Assembly: GCA_009801085.1 (NCBI GenBank)
Contig: VNWV01000008.1
Span: forward strand, 1,488,001-1,552,000
Reading direction: 5' to 3'
Length of the DNA stretch: 64,000 bases
DNA from: Lasiodiplodia sp. COLG20
Taxonomy: Eukaryota; Ascomycota; Dothideomycetes; Botryosphaeriales; Botryosphaeriaceae
Shown here piece by piece: positions 57,465 through 64,000 of the stretch (position 1 is the first letter of the stretch; each line of letters begins with the position of its first letter). Below the pieces are notes generated by a model. That model was given only the letters and a program-made list of their open reading frames with translations, was not told the DNA's origin and ran no database searches. Made by a program: the position numbers and the translations under genes.

Positions 57465-58882
57465 GTCCGCCACACCTGCCCCTGCTGCCCGTCTGCACTC
57501 CTGCTGACCCCGCCACTCAGGACTGAAGCCGTAGAGGGCGCGCTCCCCGTGGGCGCCAACTCTCCCCAGAAGCCCCCGTATGGTCTCTACGCAGAGAAGC
57601 TGTCGGGCACTGCCTTCACAGCGCCCCGCCACGAGAACCAGCAGTCCTGGCTGTACCGCATCCTGCCCGCCTCGGCTCACGCCAACTTCGAGCCGCGTGA
57701 ACATTCGACATTCAACACCAACCCAGAGAACAAACCCTTTGAGAAAATCCACCAGATTCCCAATCAGCTCCGCTGGGACCCCTTTGATTTGGATGAGACG
57801 GTCGACTGGGTGCACTCGCTGCACCTGGTCGCCGGCGCTGGCACCCCGGTCATGAAGTCCGGCATCGGCATTTACATCTATGCTGCCGGAAAGGACATGG
57901 ACCCGCACCACGCCTTCTACTCAGCCGACGGCGACTTCCTCATTGTGCCGCAGCACGGCACCCTCGACATCCAGACCGAGTTGGGCAAGATCCTGGTGCG
58001 CCCTAACGAGATTTGCGTGATCCCTCGCGGCGTACGCTACCGCGTGACACTCCCAGATGGCCCCGTGCGCGGCTACATCCTCGAGCTATACCAAGGACAC
58101 TTCGAGCTGCCCGGCCTAGGCCCTATTGGGAGCAACTGCCTGGCCAATGCTCGCGACTTCCAGGCGCCCGTAGCATACTTTGACGAAGATACAAACTCCG
58201 AGTGGACGCTGCTGGCAAAATTTGCCGGTCATCTCTTCGCCGCCAAACAGAACCACACTCCGTTTGATATCGTAGCCTGGCATGGCCAGTACTACCCCTA
58301 CAAGTACGACCTTGGTCGCTTCAACACTATTGGCAGTGTCTCATTCGACCACCCTGACCCCTCCATCTACACTGTTCTCACCGCCCAGTCCGACCACCCG
58401 GGCACCGCCATTGCTGACTTTGTCATTTTCCCACCGCGATGGCTAGTGGGTGAAGAGTAAGCTTACCACCCCATACCTTCGACTGCCTACCACTGACAGC
58501 TACCAATAGCACCTTCCGTCCGCCGTGGTACCACCGCAACACCATGTCTGAGTTCATGGGCCTCATCCATGGCCAGTATGACGCCAAGACAGGAGGTGGT
58601 TTCCAACCTGCTGGCGCATCGCTGCACAACGTCATGTCAGCTCACGGCCCTGATGCCAGCACGCATGAGAAGGCGTCGAATGCCGAGCTGAAGCCGGCCA
58701 AGGTTGGCGAGGGCAGCATGGCCTTCATGTTCGAAAGTTGCCTGATGGTAGGCGTTACCGACTGGGGCCTCAAGAAGTGCCAGAAGGTGCAAGAGGACTA
58801 CAACGCCGAAAGCTGGGAGCCTCTGAAGCCGCATTTCAAGCGCCCGACTCCGGCGGACATCAAGAATGCCGCACGTGGCTAG
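57397..58882 (+). CDS. hmgA: Homogentisate 1,2-dioxygenase
   Basis: Three exons (57397-57464, 57521-58456, 58510-58882) encode 458 residues (Aspergillus HmgA: 448). The start [18 protein letters not shown] is family-typical. Hallmarks follow: [38 protein letters not shown], and the non-haem iron ligands His and Glu in [18 protein letters not shown] and His in [11 protein letters not shown]. The enzyme opens the ring of homogentisate with O2 to maleylacetoacetate; loss of it causes brown pyomelanin from spilled homogentisate. Intron 1 uses an unusual donor (GTCCGC) but exactly restores [13 protein letters not shown]; intron 2 is 53 nt. An upstream ORF overlaps the start codon (see separate entry). 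Confidence 0.95.
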
Positions 58883-59644
58883 AGGGCCGAAAAGGGAAAA
58901 GTAATGACTCGATTTAATAGCTTGTGTTTCCCAGCGCGATGGTTTCTTTGGGTGGAAGGGGCGTTGATACTTTTGTAGCTATGATGACGATAAGGATGCC
59001 CCTTTTTGTAAAACTTGTTGTTAGCGCCCATCCTTCTCGACTTACTGCTCGCTCTGGTGTTGCTCGAAAGTGGAAGCCGCTAAGTCTTGTAGGGATTCAC
59101 CAAAAGGACTGTGGTTCGATCAACACGTGGAAGTGAAGCATCGGTACCTGAAGGCGGCCTGAAAGACTCCGGGACACCCTTACTCCCTCAGTGTGACCAA
59201 CCGGATTTGGCGTTTCAATTGGCCTGTGCGGCGGCTCGGACCGCCTCCCCCACAGCCATTACTCGATTCAGCCAGCGGCACCCAGCCCGTCTCCACGAAT
59301 TCAGGGCATCGAAGCCGCAGTTGAGCACATCGACAGCCCTACTGCCGGCGGTGCTCCATACTGGAGATGGACAGCTCAGGTAGTGGCCAAGGACTTCCCC
59401 AAAAATAGGCAGAAGCGACGAAAAAGTTCGAGACCTAATTGATCCCTGCACCGATCTCGACTGTCATTGGCCGACGATGCTCCAAACCCACCTCCCCACT
59501 CGAAGCGGTGTACATGAACAGCGTGGTAGGGCTCCCCCTTAAACAGATCTTTCTTTCGGTGCTGAGGAGGGACTGATTAACAGGAACAACATATCAAGCT
59601 TTCCCCAAGCTTGCCGGCCCACATACTGTACAACACACACAACC
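58883..59644. other. Intergenic region, hmgA 3' end and NLR promoter
   Basis: 762 nt between tandem plus-strand genes. A GGTTCGATCAAC string at 59112-59123 recalls a tRNA B box, but no A box or acceptor stem can be matched. No gene is supported. Confidence 0.5.
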
Positions 59645-62600
59645 ATGCCCGCCGGTAAGACCAGGAAAAGGATTCGCAACAGGCTCTTCGCGCCGTGCCG
59701 GTCGCGGCATGAGGGAGCCCTCAACGGCAGCGGCGGCCTCAACCCGCCGGCCCGGAGCGTCACCACCCGCACCACTCCGGACCGCGCCGTCTCCCCTATC
59801 CCTCCCTCTTCGCATGGCGGCGGCGGGCACGCGCTGCACCAGGGCGTGGCGGGGATGAGGTCGCGCACGTCGATCTACAATGATGCGGCGCTGACGCCCT
59901 CTTACCGCTCGCACCCGCAGCTCGCGTCCATCAACGTGCCGGAGAACGGGCTGGCGAGGGGCACGCTGAAGGTGCGCAACCCCACAGCCTCGCTCGCGTC
60001 GGGCGCGTCGTCAGCCTACTCGGTGCAGAGCTGCTGCTCGCCGCAGCTGTCGACCATCTCCGAGTCGAATAAAGGGCGGAAAACCGGGACGAAGGCGTCA
60101 TCCAGCAGCGCCACGTCGCATTCCTCCCACTATCAGGATCATCAGCCGTCAGACGCTCCGCCTCGGCTGGAAGAGCCGAAGGAATCCACGCCATCAGAAG
60201 AAGAAGGAAACGCGGAACAGTCAGAGGCCATTGCCGACGCGCATACTCCGGAGCGGATCCCAGCCGACAACACCAACAACAACACCCTCACACCAGACTG
60301 GCGGCGGCGCAATGACTCGCATTCTTCTCTGCTCAAATCACGTGCCGAGTTCTGCCGGCAGCCCGTCGATTCGCCCTTCGCAGGCGCTTTCCCGGAAGAC
60401 ATAGCGGCGACGGCCTACGCGCTGATTGCCGCCTCCGAGTCGGTCCAGGAGCTGAGGGATGCGCTGGAATGGGCTGATAACGGCTCCTATTGCAGCGAGA
60501 AGCATGATTACCGCCGTGACGGGGAGGACGAGGTCGACCGGGCGATGGAATGCGATCCAGCACAGCCGTCCGAGACAGCAGCACCTCTCGCCGCTTCCAC
60601 CGATGCCGCCTCTGCTAAAGATGCGGATGCCGAAAGCGTCAAGGCCGAGCCGGCACCGCCGATTAGCGTGGATGGTTCGGTGTCTGTGTACTCGCAGAGG
60701 TCGGAGCAGGGGCAGGATCAGCCGCGCGATGCCATCATCTCTGCCACCGTTGATGAACTGTTCGCATCGACAGGTGACGCGGTGGCGGTGTCCAGCGGTG
60801 TCGAGAGAGAAGAACCGGAAGTCCCGGCCGTCGAGCAGCCGCCGGCCACCGAGCCTCCGGCCCCGACCTTCTTCGCCGAACTGACGTTCAGGCCGGCGCC
60901 GCTCAGGCCGCTGAAGCGGTCTGAGACGCCTGTTGAGGATGTGGACGAGAGCGCGGACCCGGATGTTGCAATGTTGGAGATTGAGGATGAGGTCCTGGCT
61001 CCTGTTGAGACTGAGGATGAGATCTTGGCCCCTGTGGAGGCTGAGGTTCATGATATCAGCGCCCAGGAGGACTTTCAGAGGGAAACTGCTCAGCTCGACG
61101 AACGGCCAAAGTCGTCACTGACCAACGATGATCGGATCACAGGCCCAGTAGATCCGGCATCGTCTGGTCCGGAAGAGATTGAGATGGAGCAAGCACCCGC
61201 TCAGGACCAGGATCATGATGTTGAGGCTGTGGAATCGGTGGGGACGGAGCTTCTGATGCCTGAAGATCGTCCAAAGACTTCTGGGAGTCGTGCGATTTCT
61301 CTTCCAGACCCTGACTTCCTCATCGCTTTCCCAACAGCTGGGCCTCGTGCTGAGTCTCCGGTTGTCGAGGGTCAAGACTCTGCTTCTTGCACGCAGTCCG
61401 CACTGCTACCGGCAATGGATGAGGTTGTCGATGAGCGGCCGCACACGCCAGATCATGCCACTGGCGAAGCCGCGTCTCCGGACGTGGAAATGATCTCGCA
61501 GCCTCCGGACGATGTAAGATCTCTAGGTGACCACCAACAAAGCTCTCCGGATGACGGAAGAAGTCCTCCTCTCGACGGTAGGGACGCTCCGACCGAAGGA
61601 AGCTCTCCGAACGATGATACGAACCCTCCATCTGACACGCGCGTTCCAGATGAAAGCATCAAAAGCGGCCCGTCAGAAGACGAGGAAAACAACAACTACG
61701 ACGACGAATGCTACTACCCGGACGACGACGGCAGCAGCAGCAGGGGCTCGGAGTACTCGTCCTCCCTTAACGGACAGACGCTCGTCGAAGAACACAGCAA
61801 CGGCAAAGAAGTCGGCATCTTTCCTCCAGCGGATGCCGCCCTGGCAGAAGCGCGCCCTGATGGTGCGGAAGCGGCAGCGGCTGCTGCTGAAGAGCAAGTT
61901 GGCCAGCCTCGTTCTCCAGCGGCTTCTCCTCAGCATTCAGCCGCCCAAGCAAACGGCCTACCAACTCCAGCCTATGACCAGCTGGAGGAATGTCCACCTC
62001 CAGCAATAAAGGTCCAGGCCGTGGCGCCCCCGACCCCGGAAACCCCACCACAACCTACCTACCTTGACGAAGAGGACATTCCTGATACTACTAACAACAC
62101 CCCTTTCCCCGCTTTCTTCGCCTCCAAGACCTACAGCACCTGGTCATCCCGCGGCGGCCTCTTGCGCATCACTGGCGCGCCAGGCGCAGGGAAGTCGACG
62201 CTGATGGCCAACCTGGTGGAGCACTTTGAGGAGACGATGATGACGGCTGCCAATGCCGCCGTTGACGTTGATGGCCGCCCGCGCAGCAGCAACGGGACCA
62301 TCGTCTCGTACACGTTCCACGCCGCCGAGCCCGTCATGGTGGACCCGGGCCAGCACGCCCGTGGAAAGCCCGTCTCCGGCCTCCTGCACGCGCTGGGCCA
62401 TCAACTAGCCCAGCAGGAGCAGCAGCAGCAGGACAAGAACGACTACTTCCTCCACACTGGCAATGATGCTCCGTCGGAGCTCGCAACTCTCTACGCGGCT
62501 GACGGCGACGAGCAGCAGCAACACTCGTCGAGCAGGTGGGATCTGTCGGAGATGGAGCTGCAGGAAGTGTTGCTCAAGCATGCGCGGACGAGGTATTGCG

Positions 62601-64000
62601 GAGCAGCGGCGCCGGGGAAGATGCGGGGGCGGCGGCTGTGGGTCTTTGTGGACGCGGTGGATGAGGTTGGAGATGAGGAGGCGGTGAGCGACCTGCTGGA
62701 TTTCTTTGCGAAGCTGGCAGCGGTCCCGGCGGTGGGCGTGTGTGTGTCGGCGAAGGAGGAAGTGGGGAAGAAGGTGTTCGGACGGTGTGACGACAACGAG
62801 CTGCAGGTGCGCGTCGAGGACTTCAACGCGAATGACATTGCGGACTATGTTCGCAGCGAGCTGGCCTTCACGCTGAATCACTTCAACGAAAGAGATCTGG
62901 AAGCCGTGAGCCAAGTCATTGAGAAGAGATCGAGAAATGTCTTCCTCTGGGCCATTCTGGCTGTCGACATGATCCAACGGGACTGCAGAGGCCGCACACG
63001 CAAGCAGATCCGGGAGGCAGTGGAGCGGCTCCCCTTCAACCTGGACGAGATCTACCTCGAGCGCATCCTGAACATCCCGGCCGAAGATCGTGAGCCGTGT
63101 CTCCGCCTTTTCCAGTGGGTCTGCTTTGCCACGCGGCCACTGACGCTGCGCGAGCTCCGCGTTGCCCTCGTGCTACGCCCGGAGACCAAGAGTCTGGCCG
63201 ACGTCTACGCCGCGCCTGACTACATCGCCAGCGACGCTGACATCGCAGACGTCCTCCACCACCTCAGCCGCGGTCTCCTCCACGTGCCCGCCTTCGACGT
63301 CCACTCGGCTCCCATCGCCGCACCCGTCCACGCCTCTGCAAAGGACTTCCTCGTCTCCCGCAACGGCTTGGATATCCTCGCCGCTGGGAAGGCATCCACT
63401 CCCACACGCACCACGACCGATCTCTTCCTCTCCCGCCGACTGCTCCACTTCCTCTCCTTCCCGGAGTACCATGACACGTCGAGGGACCCGGCGACGCTTC
63501 CTCTCGCCTCGTACGCCACCTACTCATGGCACCTCCACGCCGAGTCGGCCGAGCACCACGGCGCCAACCAGGCCGACCTGCTCGATCTGCTTCACGCAGC
63601 GCCGACATTTCCGCGCTGGTGGTGGTGCCACGCCACCATCCTGTCGTCGCCCTCGTTCTCGCACCCCAACCAGCCGCCGCTGGACGTCATGGACGACCGC
63701 CTGGCCGAGCTGCTCTACATCCAGCACCGCCGTGCCGACCTGACCATCTTCGACCTCGCCGCGGCGTGCGGCCTCTGCAGCACCATCGGCGCCGCCCTGA
63801 CCGCCATCGCCGAGACGCTCTCGCCAACCTCCTCCACCAGCGGCGGCCTCGACGACGTCGGCGGCGCCTCGTCCGAGCGCACCCTCCTCCACTGGGCCGC
63901 CTTCTCGGGCAACGAGGCCATGGTCGACTTCTTCCTGCGCCGCCCCGACGTGCGCACCGCCGCCGTCGACCGCCGCGGCCAGACGGCCCTGCACATCGCC
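59645..64000 (+). CDS. Giant NACHT-ankyrin NLR-like protein, 5' part (runs off window)
   Basis: A single frame stays open from ATG 59645 to the window edge, 1452 codons with no stop. Residues 1-830 are disordered, rich in S, P, E, D and Q, with small internal repeats such as IEDEVLAPVETEDEILAPVE. A NACHT-type P-loop NTPase follows: Walker A GAPGAGKST (844-852) and Walker B LWVFVDAVDE (998-1007). The winged-helix-like segment after it reads ERLPFNLDEIYLERILNI and FQWVCFATRPLTLRELRVAL, as in fungal NACHT/ankyrin proteins. Ankyrin repeats begin near residue 1410 (RTLLHWAAFSGNEAMVDFFL, then RRGQTALHIA at the edge). Such NLR-like proteins detect non-self and trigger responses such as incompatibility. 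No known N-terminal effector domain is visible. Confidence 0.88.
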   Translation, partial: MPAGKTRKRIRNRLFAPCRSRHEGALNGSGGLNPPARSVTTRTTPDRAVSPIPPSSHGGGGHALHQGVAGMRSRTSIYNDAALTPSYRSHPQLASINVPENGLARGTLKVRNPTASLASGASSAYSVQSCCSPQLSTISESNKGRKTGTKASSSSATSHSSHYQDHQPSDAPPRLEEPKESTPSEEEGNAEQSEAIADAHTPERIPADNTNNNTLTPDWRRRNDSHSSLLKSRAEFCRQPVDSPFAGAFPEDIAATAYALIAASESVQELRDALEWADNGSYCSEKHDYRRDGEDEVDRAMECDPAQPSETAAPLAASTDAASAKDADAESVKAEPAPPISVDGSVSVYSQRSEQGQDQPRDAIISATVDELFASTGDAVAVSSGVEREEPEVPAVEQPPATEPPAPTFFAELTFRPAPLRPLKRSETPVEDVDESADPDVAMLEIEDEVLAPVETEDEILAPVEAEVHDISAQEDFQRETAQLDERPKSSLTNDDRITGPVDPASSGPEEIEMEQAPAQDQDHDVEAVESVGTELLMPEDRPKTSGSRAISLPDPDFLIAFPTAGPRAESPVVEGQDSASCTQSALLPAMDEVVDERPHTPDHATGEAASPDVEMISQPPDDVRSLGDHQQSSPDDGRSPPLDGRDAPTEGSSPNDDTNPPSDTRVPDESIKSGPSEDEENNNYDDECYYPDDDGSSSRGSEYSSSLNGQTLVEEHSNGKEVGIFPPADAALAEARPDGAEAAAAAAEEQVGQPRSPAASPQHSAAQANGLPTPAYDQLEECPPPAIKVQAVAPPTPETPPQPTYLDEEDIPDTTNNTPFPAFFASKTYSTWSSRGGLLRITGAPGAGKSTLMANLVEHFEETMMTAANAAVDVDGRPRSSNGTIVSYTFHAAEPVMVDPGQHARGKPVSGLLHALGHQLAQQEQQQQDKNDYFLHTGNDAPSELATLYAADGDEQQQHSSSRWDLSEMELQEVLLKHARTRYCGAAAPGKMRGRRLWVFVDAVDEVGDEEAVSDLLDFFAKLAAVPAVGVCVSAKEEVGKKVFGRCDDNELQVRVEDFNANDIADYVRSELAFTLNHFNERDLEAVSQVIEKRSRNVFLWAILAVDMIQRDCRGRTRKQIREAVERLPFNLDEIYLERILNIPAEDREPCLRLFQWVCFATRPLTLRELRVALVLRPETKSLADVYAAPDYIASDADIADVLHHLSRGLLHVPAFDVHSAPIAAPVHASAKDFLVSRNGLDILAAGKASTPTRTTTDLFLSRRLLHFLSFPEYHDTSRDPATLPLASYATYSWHLHAESAEHHGANQADLLDLLHAAPTFPRWWWCHATILSSPSFSHPNQPPLDVMDDRLAELLYIQHRRADLTIFDLAAACGLCSTIGAALTAIAETLSPTSSTSGGLDDVGGASSERTLLHWAAFSGNEAMVDFFLRRPDVRTAAVDRRGQTALHIA

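Noticed and set aside
59112..59123. tRNA B-box-like GGTTCGATCAAC
   Set aside because: No matching A box, T-stem pairing or acceptor stem could be built around it.

Overview
The window is nuclear DNA of a filamentous ascomycete (Pezizomycotina; a Dothideomycete is my best guess, low confidence). The evidence is intron-bearing protein-coding genes with short introns (mostly about 50-60 nt, GT...AG, CTAAC/CTGAC-like branch sites), GC-rich third codon positions, CT-rich leaders, and families typical of moulds (HET, NACHT-ankyrin, DUF3433, CYP504, Rds1, CpcA). There are no bacterial-type operons. I saw no tRNA, rRNA, transposon or CRISPR. All exon joints below were worked out by eye from splice signals, reading phase and family conservation.

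Layout, left to right. 1-2.8 kb: 3' end of an anoctamin/Ist2-type membrane protein, converging with a vanillyl-alcohol-oxidase-type flavoenzyme. 2.7-5.7 kb: gene-free. 5.7-13.8 kb: CCR4-NOT subunit Rcd1/CNOT9, the polarity kinase Kin1 and a G-patch spliceosomal protein. 15.4-21.3 kb: vacuolar carboxypeptidase S, an unidentified four-span membrane protein and the mRNA-export factor Gle1. 23-30 kb: the RNA-binding RNase II-like Ssd1 and a secreted ferritin-like Rds1 protein. 31-35.4 kb: an auxin-efflux-type carrier and the bZIP regulator CpcA (Gcn4). 37-43.6 kb: a HET-domain incompatibility-type protein and the tRNA ligase Trl1. 44-49.3 kb: a GST-like protein, an aldo-keto reductase, a Fyv6/FAM192A-type splicing protein and the THO subunit Tex1/THO3. 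50.3-52.2 kb: an AT-richer, interrupted DUF3433 membrane protein. 52.5-58.9 kb: a phenylacetate/tyrosine catabolic group (CYP504 P450, fumarylacetoacetase, homogentisate dioxygenase). 59.6 kb to the end: the 5' part of a very large NACHT-ankyrin NLR-like gene that runs off the window.

Functionally most of the window is core housekeeping, with a striking share in mRNA/tRNA metabolism (Rcd1, G-patch, Gle1, Ssd1, Trl1, Fyv6, Tex1). The CYP504-fahA-hmgA group forms one pathway: ring hydroxylation of (hydroxy)phenylacetate to homogentisate, ring cleavage, and hydrolysis to fumarate and acetoacetate; maleylacetoacetate isomerase is not in the window. The most interesting signals are in leaders: an ATF4-like arrangement of upstream ORFs before cpcA with two TGA(C/G)TCA sites nearby, and a 103-codon, host-codon-biased upstream ORF that overlaps the hmgA start codon in another frame.
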